Shown one piece after another: positions 45,787-55,342 of a stretch of 64,000 nt of DNA. How positions within the stretch are numbered: the first letter of the stretch is position 1; every line of letters begins with the position of its first letter. The position numbers were made by a program, and so were the translations under genes. The stretch spans positions 682,001-746,000 of the forward strand of contig NZ_CP160452.1 in NCBI RefSeq assembly GCF_041295575.1. The letters are read 5' to 3'. The notes under the pieces were generated by a model that worked only from the letters and a program-made list of their open reading frames with translations, did not search any database and was not told the DNA's origin. The stretch comes from Sporosarcina pasteurii. GTDB lineage: Bacteria; Bacillota; Bacilli; Bacillales_A; Planococcaceae.

Positions 45787-45982
45787 GATTGGAGTGCAGA
45801 GCGAAAGCCGTTACGTAGAACGGCTTTTTGCGAGTAAAAGCGAAGCGTTATGAGCAGGGATATACAAGAGGATGCCTTAATTTCTGCAAAAAGCGCAGAA
45901 ATACGGCCAATCGCAATCTGCGGTTTGCGATTGGCTCACCGCACGCCCCACCGAAAGCGTCCGCTCGGAACGGAAATCAACA
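45787..45982. repeat. Same intergenic repeat family, diverged copy B in opposite orientation
   Basis: It begins GATTGGAGTG and ends GAAAGCGTCCG-(N3)-GGAACGGAAATCAACA, the reverse complement of copy A's left part (CGTTCC...CGGACGCTTTC). The interior has been replaced or rearranged. It contains the hairpin AAAGCCGTT/AACGGCTTT (45804-45826), also found at 34394, and AATCGCAA/TTTGCGATT (about 45911-45935). Together these explain the short open frames in this gap. Confidence 0.55.
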
Positions 45983-46199
45983 TAGTTTATTTGACATTAT
46001 TAAAAATGGGATACCTAACTATTCAAGAAGAGAAAATTCCTACTTCAAATAGCACCGACAAAAACTTGATTCAATCTAAACTGCATCATATTAGCTAGAT
46101 AGAACTGGGTGTAGTATAGTATAAATGGTTTTAACCTTAATTCATGGTGAAACAGAAGCCAACTATTTTATATGACATATAAGGAAAGAGGTTACAATT

Positions 46200-47501
46200 A
46201 TGGTAAATGCAATTACATTCAACCAAACACATATAGCACAAGAAGAACTTGAAAAGCAGTTCGGGGAAAAAGTTCAACACATTCACAAGCAGATGATAGA
46301 AGGTACGTCTGTAGGTGCAGAGTTTCTTGGCTGGAAACAACTGCCGAATGAAATTGATCAAGAAGAATTAAACCAAGTATTAGCAACTGCAGAGAAATTA
46401 CGGAAATCGGCAGACGTCGTTGTTGTCATCGGCGTAGGCGGATCTTATTTAGGTGCGAAAGCAGTTCAAGACGCACTATCACCGTACTTCGGCAAGCATG
46501 AAGACAATCCAGAGGTTATTTTTGCAGGACAAAACTTAAGTGGCACGTATATGAAGCAATTACTTCAACATATTGACGGCAAAGAAGTAGCCGTTATCGT
46601 GATCTCTAAATCGGGTACGACAACAGAACCAGCGATTGCCTTCCGTATTTTACTTGAATATATGGAAAATCGATACGGTGCAGCTATGAAAGACAGAGTT
46701 GTTGCAATCACTGATAAATCGAAAGGCGCACTAAGAGAATTGGCGAATCGTTCTGGTTTTACAACTTTTGTCGTTCCAGACGATGTTGGTGGCAGATTCT
46801 CCGTTTTAACGCCTGTAGGATTACTACCGATTGCTGTTGCAGGCATCGATATTTTACAGCTATTAGAAGGCGCCAAAGATGCAGTCAAAGAATACACTTC
46901 CTCGGAATTAAGTACAAACAGTGCTTATCAATACGCTGCGCTCAGAAATCACCTGTTAAATGAAGGGTACAATATAGAAATTTTAGCAAGCTTCACACCA
47001 AACTTTGCGACATTCCACGAATGGTGGAAACAGTTATTTGGCGAAAGTGAAGGAAAAGACGGAAAAGGAATTTACCCAGCTTCTGTCGCTTATCCAACAG
47101 ACTTGCATTCTTTAGGTCAATACGTTCAAGATGGCCGCCGCGAGATTTTTGAAACGTTCGTCCAGTTCAAAGAAACAACGGCAAATTGCGCGATTCCAAC
47201 AACAGAGGATAATTTAGATGGATTAAACTATCTATCCGATAAAACGATGAATGAAATTAACGACGTCACATTACAAGCAACAATGCAAGCGCATCAAGAC
47301 GGCGGTGTTCCATTAATTCACCTGACAGTCGGTAAAAAAGATGCGTATCACATCGGCTACATCATTTACTTCTTTGAAATGGCTTGTGCAATGAGTGCTT
47401 ACTTATTAGGCGTAAACCCGTTTGACCAACCAGGTGTAGAAGAGTATAAGAAAAACATCTTTAGAATGTTAGAAAAGCCAGGGTTCGTTGAAGAAAAGTA
47501 A
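46200..47501 (+). CDS. pgi: Glucose-6-phosphate isomerase
   Basis: 433 residues, the short Bacilli type. VVVIGVGGSYLGAKAV, VISKSGTTTEPAIAFR (sugar-phosphate loop) and GGRFSVLTPVGLLPIAVAGIDI are diagnostic, and the C-terminal GVEEYKKNIF region is present. It interconverts glucose-6-P and fructose-6-P, so it receives the glucose-6-P made by beta-phosphoglucomutase downstream. RBS AAGGAAAGAGG. Confidence 0.97.
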   Translation: MVNAITFNQTHIAQEELEKQFGEKVQHIHKQMIEGTSVGAEFLGWKQLPNEIDQEELNQVLATAEKLRKSADVVVVIGVGGSYLGAKAVQDALSPYFGKHEDNPEVIFAGQNLSGTYMKQLLQHIDGKEVAVIVISKSGTTTEPAIAFRILLEYMENRYGAAMKDRVVAITDKSKGALRELANRSGFTTFVVPDDVGGRFSVLTPVGLLPIAVAGIDILQLLEGAKDAVKEYTSSELSTNSAYQYAALRNHLLNEGYNIEILASFTPNFATFHEWWKQLFGESEGKDGKGIYPASVAYPTDLHSLGQYVQDGRREIFETFVQFKETTANCAIPTTEDNLDGLNYLSDKTMNEINDVTLQATMQAHQDGGVPLIHLTVGKKDAYHIGYIIYFFEMACAMSAYLLGVNPFDQPGVEEYKKNIFRMLEKPGFVEEK

Positions 47502-47512
47502 ATCGCTATATT

Positions 47513-47558
47513 AAAAACTATGTCTGATTAACTGAAGAGTTAATCGGCATAGTTTTTT
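47513..47558 (+). terminator. Terminator after pgi
   Basis: AAACTATG-N3-GATTAACT pairs with AGTTAATC-N2-CATAGTTT with a 4-nt loop and a run of T. Confidence 0.85.
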
Positions 47559-47564
47559 ATTTAT

Positions 47565-47709
47565 AAAGTATGCAATGTTTTACCGAAAGAAATCCATGAA
47601 TACAAAAAAGAACGCAACGTCTCCCAAAAAGTTCACAACGCTATCAAAGTATGCAACGTTTCACCGAAAGAACTTAACGAATCTCGTAAAGTTCACAACG
47701 ATAAAGGTT
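47565..47709. repeat. Degenerate tandem repeat, about 20-bp unit, seven copies
   Basis: Units begin with AAAGT or AAAGA and contain CAACG: AAAGTATGCAACGTTTCACCG and AAAGTTCACAACG are the best preserved. The unit boundaries advance by 19-21 bp through the stretch. There are no spacers between units, so it is not a CRISPR. It sits between the pgi terminator and the LacI-controlled promoter. The translated frame through it (73 codons) is a by-product. Confidence 0.65.
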
Positions 47710-47850
47710 CAAAATGCCTGTTTGAGGGCCTTTTCAATACTTAGTTGGGTAATAAGTTTGTGTGTGATGATTAATTATAGAGCGAAAGGCATATGAAAGT
47801 CAGATGTAATTCATTGACAATCGAAAAATGGCATACTATACTCGATGTAC

Positions 47851-47944
47851 CAAAAACGTTTTCGGTAGTTGATTTATCTCACTGCGAAAACGTATCTATT
47901 TTAATATTTACAAAAACGTTTTCGTAAAACTGAAAGCGTTACCA
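47851..47944 (+). promoter_or_regulatory. LacI-type operators and cre before the GH65 operon
   Basis: AAAAACGTTTTCG occurs twice (47852-47864 and 47912-47924); the second lies in a 22-bp near-palindrome with TTTAC/GTAAA arms (47907-47928). A third partial site, GCGAAAACGTAT, is at 47884. All suit the LacI-family regulator encoded in the operon. TGAAAGCGTTACCA (47931-47944) is a one-mismatch cre directly before the RBS GGGAGGTG. Confidence 0.72.
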
Positions 47945-47957
47945 GGGAGGTGTAGTT

Positions 47958-50342
47958 TTGCTCGACTATTCTCAAGGTAAGGGAGAATTTAAAAACTGGA
48001 TTATATCAGAAGTTGATTTTTCCTCCAATGCATTAGGAAAATGTGAAGCGATTATGTCTCTCGGAAACGGTTACATGGGATTGCGCTCAGTGACGGAGGA
48101 ACCCTATATACATGAAACGAGAAATTTATTTGTCAGTGGAACATTTAACAAAGCAGCGGAAAATGAAGTAACAGAGTTACCTAATTTAGCGGATGTGACA
48201 AGACTTGATATTCGCATTGATGGGGAGCGGTTTAGCCTTGAATTAGGTCAAACTAACAATTATGTACGTCAATTGAATCTAAAGACCGCAGAATTGATAA
48301 GAAGTTTTGAATGGACCTCGCCGAAAGGAAAGGAATTAAGATTCCTTTTTAGCCGATTCGTTTCGCTTGATAACTTGCATTTAATCGGTATGAAAATGGA
48401 GATTGAAAGTTTAACAGATCCCGTTGAGATTTCAATAGACACGGGGATTAATGCACAAATGAGCAATTCGGGTTGTCAACACTTTCTTGAAGGTGAAAGA
48501 AGAATTTATAATAACGAGTTCATTCAGCTCATTCAAACGACAACGGAATCGAATATCGATGTGGTCTTGAATACGACTCATAAAATGAAAGTAAATGGTA
48601 AGGAAGCTTCAAACGATTCAGAGATGCATATGGCGCGCAGGAAGGTATGGCAAACTTATCAATTTAACCTTAAGCCGAATGATAAATTGGAAATGGAGAA
48701 GTTAACTACGGTTCATACAAGTCGAGATAAAGAAATCCCGCAAGAAGGCTATGACCTTCAAAAGCTACGTGATGATTCATTACGAGCATTACAAAGTCAC
48801 GTTGAGAAAGGATACGACACACTTTTCCAACGCCATAAAGATGCGTGGCAGCGAAAAATATGGGACAAATACAATTTTGAATTGGTTAGCGACAACGATT
48901 TCGATGAACTTGCACTCCGCTTTTCGCTCTATCATTTAACCGTAATGACGCCAGCGCATGATGAAAGAATGGGAATCGGTGCGAAGGCATTAAGTGGAGA
49001 AGGTTATAAAGGTCATTCGTTTTGGGATACAGAAATATTTATTTTACCATTTTTTATTTTCTCGAATCCTGAAGTAGCTAAATCATTATTAATGTATCGT
49101 TATCATGGATTGGAAGGCGCGAGGAGAAAAGCGCTTGAAAACGGTTACGAAGGTGCGATGTACCCTTGGGAGATGGCTTGGCCGACAGATGGCGAAGTGA
49201 CACCAGAATTTGGAGACATTGATATTGTAACGGGTGAACAAACGAAAATCTGGACTGGCTTCATTGAGCAACATATTACGAGCGACATCGCATTTGGGGT
49301 TTATCAATATGAAAATGTAACCGGTGACAAGCAGTTTATGGATGAATACGGTTATGAAATTGTTTTCGATACAGCAAAGTTTTGGGCAAGTCGTCTTGAG
49401 TGGAACGAGGAAAAACATCGTTATGAAATTAACAATGTCATTGGTCCTGATGAGTATAAAGAACATATTCATAATAATGCTTTCACGAATTATATGGCCT
49501 ATTTCAATATGAAGCTAGCCATGCGTTACTATGATCAATTAAAAAAGGAAAACCCATTACTCCTTCAAAGTTTAGGTAGAAAACTAGATTTAGATGAAAT
49601 GTACTCACTTTGGGAGAAGAAAGCAAAACGACTGTATTTACCAAATCCACGTGAAGAAGATTCAGTCATTCCGCAAGATGATACTTATTTACAATTGAAG
49701 CAAATTGATTTGACGAAATATAAAGAGCAAGACACGGTTAGGACAATCTACAGAGATTATAATCCGGAACAAATCAACGAAATTCAAGTGACGAAACAGG
49801 CCGATACGTTAATTTTATTTTATTTATTAGAACAAACTTTTTTAGCTGACGATGAAAGAATTTCAGAAGCAGTTAAACGCGCTAATTTTCATTATTACGA
49901 GCCAAGAACCTTGCATGATTCTTCTTTAAGTTTAGTGACATATGCAATTGTCGCAAATGACATTGGAGAAGAAGCATTGGCTTATCGTTTGTTCGAGAAA
50001 TCATGCGAAACGGACCTTGGTCCAATGATGCACACATCCGATGAAGGAATCCATGCAGCATCAATCGGCGGCATATGGAAAACAGCAATTTTTGGATTTG
50101 CTGGTATCAGACTTGTGAATGGCAAACTAACAATTCAGCCTAGACTGCCGAAGCATTGGAAAGAAATTAAATTCACGATTCATTGGCAAGGCCAACCGAT
50201 TAACTTTTGTATCACACCTACTACCCTAACTGTAGAAGCAGTATACAAAGAGAAATTTGTATTTGAATCTTATGGCAAAACGTATGAATGTGGTGACTTT
50301 ATAGAGGTCGACCTTTCAGAGGATGTTATAAAAAATAGCTGA
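47958..50342 (+). CDS. Glycoside hydrolase family 65 disaccharide phosphorylase (kojibiose/nigerose phosphorylase-like)
   Basis: 794 residues with the GH65 N-terminal beta-sandwich, helical linker and (alpha/alpha)6 barrel. The general acid is Glu499 in IGPDEYKEHIHNNAFTNY; the K-E-H form is usual in kojibiose/nigerose/trehalose-type members and differs from maltose phosphorylase. HDSSLS and HTSDEGIHAAS form the phosphate site. It cleaves an alpha-glucobiose with phosphate to glucose and beta-glucose-1-phosphate. TTG start at 47958, 6 bp after GGGAGGTG. Exact linkage specificity is uncertain. Confidence 0.85.
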   Translation: MLDYSQGKGEFKNWIISEVDFSSNALGKCEAIMSLGNGYMGLRSVTEEPYIHETRNLFVSGTFNKAAENEVTELPNLADVTRLDIRIDGERFSLELGQTNNYVRQLNLKTAELIRSFEWTSPKGKELRFLFSRFVSLDNLHLIGMKMEIESLTDPVEISIDTGINAQMSNSGCQHFLEGERRIYNNEFIQLIQTTTESNIDVVLNTTHKMKVNGKEASNDSEMHMARRKVWQTYQFNLKPNDKLEMEKLTTVHTSRDKEIPQEGYDLQKLRDDSLRALQSHVEKGYDTLFQRHKDAWQRKIWDKYNFELVSDNDFDELALRFSLYHLTVMTPAHDERMGIGAKALSGEGYKGHSFWDTEIFILPFFIFSNPEVAKSLLMYRYHGLEGARRKALENGYEGAMYPWEMAWPTDGEVTPEFGDIDIVTGEQTKIWTGFIEQHITSDIAFGVYQYENVTGDKQFMDEYGYEIVFDTAKFWASRLEWNEEKHRYEINNVIGPDEYKEHIHNNAFTNYMAYFNMKLAMRYYDQLKKENPLLLQSLGRKLDLDEMYSLWEKKAKRLYLPNPREEDSVIPQDDTYLQLKQIDLTKYKEQDTVRTIYRDYNPEQINEIQVTKQADTLILFYLLEQTFLADDERISEAVKRANFHYYEPRTLHDSSLSLVTYAIVANDIGEEALAYRLFEKSCETDLGPMMHTSDEGIHAASIGGIWKTAIFGFAGIRLVNGKLTIQPRLPKHWKEIKFTIHWQGQPINFCITPTTLTVEAVYKEKFVFESYGKTYECGDFIEVDLSEDVIKNS

Positions 50343-50414
50343 TTTATTGTTAGTTAGTAAAATGTTTTTCATTTTATTTACTATAAATATTAAAAAGTAA
50401 TAGGAGGAGTTCAA

Positions 50415-51677
50415 ATGAAATTCCGTAAAAGATTGTTAAGTAGTCTTTTCATTGGTGTCTTAATGCTAATTTTAGCTGCTTGTAGTGGTGACAGCGGCGG
50501 TGAAGGAGGAAAATCTAACGACGGAGAGTCTGGAAAATCATCAGACCAAAAAATCACGATTTTCCAAAGTAAAGTAGAAATTTCTGATCAATTAGAAGCA
50601 CTTGCGAAAGAGTATGAAGAAGAAACGGGCGTCGAAGTTGAAGTTTGGGGTACAACGGGTGATGACTATTTCCAACAGTTACAAATTCGTCTGAATAGTG
50701 ATCAAGGACCATCAATCTTTAGTCTACAAAACGTAACAGAAGCTGAGCGTCTAAAATCGTATGTACATGATTTAAGTGATGAAGATTACGTAGAGCATAT
50801 TGCACCTGGTATGGCTTTAGAGTTAGATGGGAAAGTTGTTGGAATTCCTTACGGTGTTGAAGGATTTGGATTAGTGTATAACAAAGATTTAGTAAGTCCT
50901 GAAGATGTAGCAGACTATGAATCTTTCGTGAAAACGTTAGAAAAGTTTAAAGCAGAAGATATTAACGGTTTGGGATTAGCGAAAGATGCTTATTTCTTAA
51001 TTGGTCATATTATTAACCATCCATTCTCGTTACAAGATGATTTCTATTCGTATATTGATCAGTTAACTGCTGGAGATGTGACAATGGCAGAAACTGAGAC
51101 GTTCCAAGAGTTTGGTAAATTCATGGAAGCAATTAAAGAAAATACGCCAAGTCCACTAGACGTTTCATACGATGAGGAAATCGGTGACTTTGCGGCAGGA
51201 AAGTCTGCAATGATTCACCAAGGTAACTGGGCATACGGGATGATTTCTGATTTCGATGTTGACTTTGAAATTGGTATGTTGCCATTGCCATTACAAGGCA
51301 ACGATAAGTTAGCGGTAGGTGTAGGTAGCAACTGGGCAATTAACAGTGAAAAAGATGAAGCTGAAGTTCAAGCAGCTGTAGATTTCTTAAACTGGTTGAA
51401 TACAAGTGAAACGGGCCACAAGTACATTGTTGAAGAGTTTGGCTTCGTTCCAGCACTTACGAACATTGAAGCTGGCGAATTAGACCCACTTTCACAAGAT
51501 GTTTTAGATGCATCGAATAGCGGTGAAACAATTGCATGGTCTCAAAGTTATTTCCCAGCAGGTATCGTACCAAATGATTTCACACCTGCTGCACAGGAGT
51601 TCTTCTTATCAAAAGATATGACTGGACAGGAATTTATCGAGAAACTAGACGCAGCTTGGAAAAATGCTGTGAAATAA
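50415..51677 (+). CDS. Sugar ABC transporter substrate-binding lipoprotein
   Basis: 420 residues; signal peptide with lipobox LAAC, Cys23, then a Gly/Ser/Asp-rich linker. The SBP type 1 fold shows KEYEEETGVEVEVWGTTGDDYFQQLQIRLNSDQGPSIFSL and AAGKSAMIHQGNWAYGMI, characteristic of maltose/oligosaccharide-binding proteins. It captures the disaccharide for the two GH65 enzymes. RBS AGGAGGAG. Confidence 0.93.
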   Translation: MKFRKRLLSSLFIGVLMLILAACSGDSGGEGGKSNDGESGKSSDQKITIFQSKVEISDQLEALAKEYEEETGVEVEVWGTTGDDYFQQLQIRLNSDQGPSIFSLQNVTEAERLKSYVHDLSDEDYVEHIAPGMALELDGKVVGIPYGVEGFGLVYNKDLVSPEDVADYESFVKTLEKFKAEDINGLGLAKDAYFLIGHIINHPFSLQDDFYSYIDQLTAGDVTMAETETFQEFGKFMEAIKENTPSPLDVSYDEEIGDFAAGKSAMIHQGNWAYGMISDFDVDFEIGMLPLPLQGNDKLAVGVGSNWAINSEKDEAEVQAAVDFLNWLNTSETGHKYIVEEFGFVPALTNIEAGELDPLSQDVLDASNSGETIAWSQSYFPAGIVPNDFTPAAQEFFLSKDMTGQEFIEKLDAAWKNAVK

Positions 51678-51699
51678 AGGAGATTGTATCTCTAACCTA

Positions 51700-51745
51700 A
51701 AGGATTTGCTGAACATGTCTACAATGGCAAGTTCAGCATTTCCTT
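51700..51745 (+). other. Hairpin between binding-protein and permease genes
   Basis: AAGGATTTGCTGAAC (51700-51714) pairs with GTTCAGCATTTCCTT (51731-51745), 13 of 15 matched, then CATTC. It is likely a processing or partial termination structure keeping binding-protein mRNA in excess. Confidence 0.6.
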
Positions 51746-51782
51746 CATTCTAAAGTGATTAGAAAAGAAAGAGGGGGTTGAC

Positions 51783-52658
51783 ATGAAAAATAGTAAAAAT
51801 AGGCTGTGGTATATCCTATTTGTCGCGCCACTAGTGTTAATATTTGCGACAGTCGTCGTGATCCCGTTTTTAATGGGAATTTATTATGCATTTTTTCAAT
51901 GGGACGGTATTGGAGCCAATCCTAAGGTGTTTGTCGGTTTCGATAACTTCAAGCATTTACTAACGGATACACGCTTTTTCAAGTCGGCATGGTTAACAAC
52001 ATTGTTTACAATTTTAGCCGTTGCTTCTGTTAATATTGTCGGGTTATTCTTTGCTTTATTGGTTACTTCTAAACTACGAACTGCGAATGCTGCTCGTACA
52101 ATGATTTTTATGCCTTATTTAATCGGTGGTTTAATTTTAGGATACATTTGGCAATTTATTTTTACGGACGTATTTAAAAGACTCGGTGAACTAACTGGTT
52201 TTGACAATGTGTTTTTTAACTGGCTGATGGATCCGCAATATGCATTGTATGCAATGGTTTTTGTCTTTACTTGGCAGATGGCGGGTTACGTCATGATTAT
52301 CTATATCGCAGGCATACAAGGCATTCCAGAAGACGTGATAGAAGCATCAAAAATAGACGGTGCGAATGGTTGGCAAAGATTGCGGAAAATTATCTTCCCA
52401 CTATTAATGCCTGCATTTACAATCAGTTTATTTTTAACACTTTCTTCAGCATTTAAAGTGTATGATGTTAACTTATCATTAACAGGCGGAGGCCCGGCAA
52501 ACGCTACTGAATTGTTTGCGATGAATATTTACAATGAAATCTTTGGCTATGGAAACTATGGATTTGGTCAAGCGAAAGCAATTGTTTTCTTCTTAATTGT
52601 AGCAGCAATCACTTTAACGCAAGTTTATTTAACGAAGAAACGGGAGGTCGAAATGTAA
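51783..52658 (+). CDS. Sugar ABC transporter permease, MalF-like
   Basis: 291 residues, six predicted helices. The EAA loop is at EDVIEASKIDGANGWQRLRKIIFPLLMP (residues about 185-212), and LTGGGPANATE is the MalF C-terminal signature, comparable with the fragment at the start of the window. Its TAA overlaps the next ATG by one base. RBS AGAGGGGGT. Confidence 0.94.
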   Translation: MKNSKNRLWYILFVAPLVLIFATVVVIPFLMGIYYAFFQWDGIGANPKVFVGFDNFKHLLTDTRFFKSAWLTTLFTILAVASVNIVGLFFALLVTSKLRTANAARTMIFMPYLIGGLILGYIWQFIFTDVFKRLGELTGFDNVFFNWLMDPQYALYAMVFVFTWQMAGYVMIIYIAGIQGIPEDVIEASKIDGANGWQRLRKIIFPLLMPAFTISLFLTLSSAFKVYDVNLSLTGGGPANATELFAMNIYNEIFGYGNYGFGQAKAIVFFLIVAAITLTQVYLTKKREVEM

Positions 52659-53494
52659 TGAAAAAAACAACTACTATCATTAAAAACATTTTACTTTTTT
52701 TAGTAGCGTTACTTTTTTTATCTCCCATTTATATTATCATTACGAACTCATTTAAAAATCGGCAAGAACTATATACAAATGTATTAGCGCTACCAGAAAG
52801 TTTTAGTTTTCAATATTATTCAGAAGCAATTCAAAAAATGAATTTTATGAGTGCGATTGGCAACTCCTTATATATAACGATTGTGTCAGTCTTTTTTATC
52901 GTTATTTTATCTTCAATGACAGCGTGGATGTTAGCTAGAACGAATAATAGGCTGAGCAATATTATTTTTATGACTTTCATTGCAACGATGTTAATTCCTT
53001 TTCAGACGATCATGATGCCTTTAATGCAATTGATGGGGACCATTACGAATGATTTAGGAATTCCAATGTTTAATACGCGTGAAGGATTAATTTTTATGCA
53101 TATCGGATTTCACTCAAGTCTTTCGGTATTTCTATATCATGGCTTTGTGAAATCAATTCCTAGAACGTTAGAAGAAGCTGCAACAATCGATGGTGCTTCA
53201 AAGTTTGGTGTGTTTTGGAAAGTAATTTTTCCAATGTTAAAGCCAATTACAGTAACGGTTATGATATTAAACGTCATTAGTATTTGGAATGACTATTTAT
53301 TACCATCATTGACGTTAACAGATAGAGGACTTAGAACGATTCCGTTATCAACATTCTATTTCTTCGGCGAGTTTACGATTCAATGGAATTTAGCGATGGC
53401 CGGTTTAATGTTAACGATTATTCCTGTTGTTATTTTCTATGCACTTGCTCAAAAACATATCATTAAAGGAATTGGAGACGGAGCTGTTAAATAA
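52658..53494 (+). CDS. Sugar ABC transporter permease, MalG-like
   Basis: 278 residues, six helices. The EAA loop is RTLEEAATIDGASKFGVFWKVIFPMLKP. It is translationally coupled to the MalF partner through TAATG. No ATPase gene is in this operon; MsmX at 60394, 7 kb downstream, is the probable energiser, as for several Bacillus importers. Confidence 0.94.
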   Translation: MKKTTTIIKNILLFLVALLFLSPIYIIITNSFKNRQELYTNVLALPESFSFQYYSEAIQKMNFMSAIGNSLYITIVSVFFIVILSSMTAWMLARTNNRLSNIIFMTFIATMLIPFQTIMMPLMQLMGTITNDLGIPMFNTREGLIFMHIGFHSSLSVFLYHGFVKSIPRTLEEAATIDGASKFGVFWKVIFPMLKPITVTVMILNVISIWNDYLLPSLTLTDRGLRTIPLSTFYFFGEFTIQWNLAMAGLMLTIIPVVIFYALAQKHIIKGIGDGAVK

Positions 53495-53565
53495 GTCTTC
53501 ATTCAAGCAGCTTGCTAAGAGTAGCCTTTTTGTGACTATAAATGAATAGGGGATGTGTATTTATT

Positions 53566-54594
53566 GTGACTACTATAAGAGATGTTGCTAAAAAAGCTGG
53601 TGTATCGATTAGTGTCGTGTCAAAAGCGTTTAATAATTATGCAGATGTGAATGAAAAAACGAAGCAAAGAATTTTCGACATCGCTAAAGAATTGAATTAT
53701 TCACCGAATATAGTAGCCAAAAATTTATCATCCAAAAAGCAAATGACGATTGGCTTAATCTCTTCTGGTGTGCTAAATCAAAATGAAAAAGATAATAACG
53801 CATTTGATATATTCAAAGGCGTTTATACAAATGTTGAGGAAAATGAATATGAACTGTCGATTTTTCTCATTGATTCAATGAAGCAAAAGCAGAAAAGTTA
53901 CGTACAGTTTTGTCGGGAACGCAATATTGGTGGTGCAATATTACAAGGAATTCGTACGGATGATCCCTATTTTAAGGAACTGATGAACACGAATATCCCC
54001 TGTGTGCTCTTCGATATCATTCCAGAAAAGAACAATGAGCTAATTGGGAGTGTATCGATTGATAATGTAGGTGCGACTAAACAAATTGCGGAACACTTAC
54101 TAGAACGGCATCATCGTGACATTGTCGTGATGGCAGGCATTAAAGAAACGCATGTCAATTCGGAAAGGCTTAAAGGCGTTCAACAAGCTTTTCATGAATA
54201 TGGCTTAGAAGTGGATCCAAATAAAGTGCTGTACGCCGATTTTTCTGAAGAAAAAGCCTATCAATTAGCGAAGGCGTATTTGAAGACGAATAGCCCCTCT
54301 GCATTTCTTTGCTTTAGTGATTTAATGGGCTTCGGTGTTATGAAAGCAGCGAAGGAAGCAGGACTACGAATTCCTGAAGATATGTCTGTGACTGGGTTTG
54401 ATGATGTAGTCCTAAGCGGATATATCCAACCGCAACTGACAACAATTCGTCAGGACTTTACGAAAATGGGGAAAGTCGCAGCGCAATTACTGCAAAGTTT
54501 AATGGAAAATAAAACATGTGAAAAACATGTCGATGTCGCCTACGAATTAATTGAGCGAGAAAGTGTAGGAACATTAAATAAAACTTCAAATTAA
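53566..54594 (+). CDS. LacI-family transcriptional regulator (MalR-like)
   Basis: 342 residues from GTG 53566, giving MTTIRDVAKKAGVSISVVSKAFN; an ATG at 53542 would add eight unconserved residues. HTH at 3-25, hinge FSPNIVAKNLSSKKQ-like at about 45-60, and a periplasmic-binding-type effector domain ending in DVVLSGYIQPQLTTIRQDF. It lies inside the operon it probably controls through the ACGTTTTCG sites at 47.9 kb. The effector would be the imported disaccharide or a product. Confidence 0.9.
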   Translation: MTTIRDVAKKAGVSISVVSKAFNNYADVNEKTKQRIFDIAKELNYSPNIVAKNLSSKKQMTIGLISSGVLNQNEKDNNAFDIFKGVYTNVEENEYELSIFLIDSMKQKQKSYVQFCRERNIGGAILQGIRTDDPYFKELMNTNIPCVLFDIIPEKNNELIGSVSIDNVGATKQIAEHLLERHHRDIVVMAGIKETHVNSERLKGVQQAFHEYGLEVDPNKVLYADFSEEKAYQLAKAYLKTNSPSAFLCFSDLMGFGVMKAAKEAGLRIPEDMSVTGFDDVVLSGYIQPQLTTIRQDFTKMGKVAAQLLQSLMENKTCEKHVDVAYELIERESVGTLNKTSN

Positions 54595-54615
54595 CGAATG
54601 AAAGGGAATCAAAAT

Positions 54616-55314
54616 ATGTCACATTTTCCTAAAGCATTTATATTTGACCTTGACGGTGTCATTACCGATACAGCTGAATTTCATTATTTAGCATGGAAAA
54701 AACTTGCTAAAGAGCTTGGACTATCAATCGATCGGCAGTTTAATGAACAATTAAAAGGCATTAGTCGTATGGAATCGCTGGAGAAAATTTTAGCGTTGGA
54801 TCCATCCTTATCGGCTATGTCGAATGAAGAAAAGGAAAGATTGGCTACGGAGAAGAATGAGTACTATTTAACGTTAATTGACCAACTTCAGCCGGATGCC
54901 ATTTTACCTGGGATTGAACAGTTATTGAAGAAATGTGTTGAACAGAAAGTGAAAATTGCCCTCGGTTCTGCTAGTAAAAATGCGCAAACCATCGTAGAAA
55001 AGCTTGGCTTAATCGAGTACTTCGATTATATCGTGGATGCGGGTAAAGTCGAAAAAGGAAAGCCAGATCCTGAAACATTTACGACTGCAGCAGATTACTT
55101 AGGTGTACCCTATTCAGATTGTATTGGACTAGAAGACGCGGTTGCAGGGGTAGAGGCAGTGAATAGCGCGCAAATGTTTTCAGTCGGTGTAGGTTCTTTT
55201 GAACATTTACATCATGCTGACTATGTTGTAGAGGATACTTCTGAATTAATTTTTGAAGACATTATTAAACAGTATCAGAAGCAACGTGAAGCCGGGAAAA
55301 GTACGACGACTTAA
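54616..55314 (+). CDS. pgmB: Beta-phosphoglucomutase
   Basis: 232 residues from ATG 54616 (RBS AAAGGGAA; an ATG at 54598 lies before that RBS). FDLDGVITDTAEFHY carries nucleophile and acid/base Asp. The cap contains KLAKELGLSIDRQFNEQLKGISRMESLE, whose G-I-S-R segment is specific to beta-PGM. GSASKNAQTIVEKLGL and GLEDAVAGVEA follow. It converts beta-glucose-1-P, the product of inverting GH65 phosphorylases, to glucose-6-P. Confidence 0.95.
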   Translation: MSHFPKAFIFDLDGVITDTAEFHYLAWKKLAKELGLSIDRQFNEQLKGISRMESLEKILALDPSLSAMSNEEKERLATEKNEYYLTLIDQLQPDAILPGIEQLLKKCVEQKVKIALGSASKNAQTIVEKLGLIEYFDYIVDAGKVEKGKPDPETFTTAADYLGVPYSDCIGLEDAVAGVEAVNSAQMFSVGVGSFEHLHHADYVVEDTSELIFEDIIKQYQKQREAGKSTTT

Positions 55315-55342
55315 GACGATATGAAGAGGGAGTGTGTGCTGA

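Noticed and set aside
45828-46098. Two overlapping open frames of 74 and 82 codons
   Set aside because: They lie in the dispersed GC-rich repeat copy B in different frames and show no protein-like features.
47565-47709. Possible CRISPR array
   Set aside because: Units of about 20 bp follow each other directly without unique spacers, and no cas gene is present.
47575-47796. 73-codon open frame after pgi
   Set aside because: It is the translation of the 20-bp tandem repeat, is Lys/Thr-rich without any family resemblance, and has no convincing RBS.
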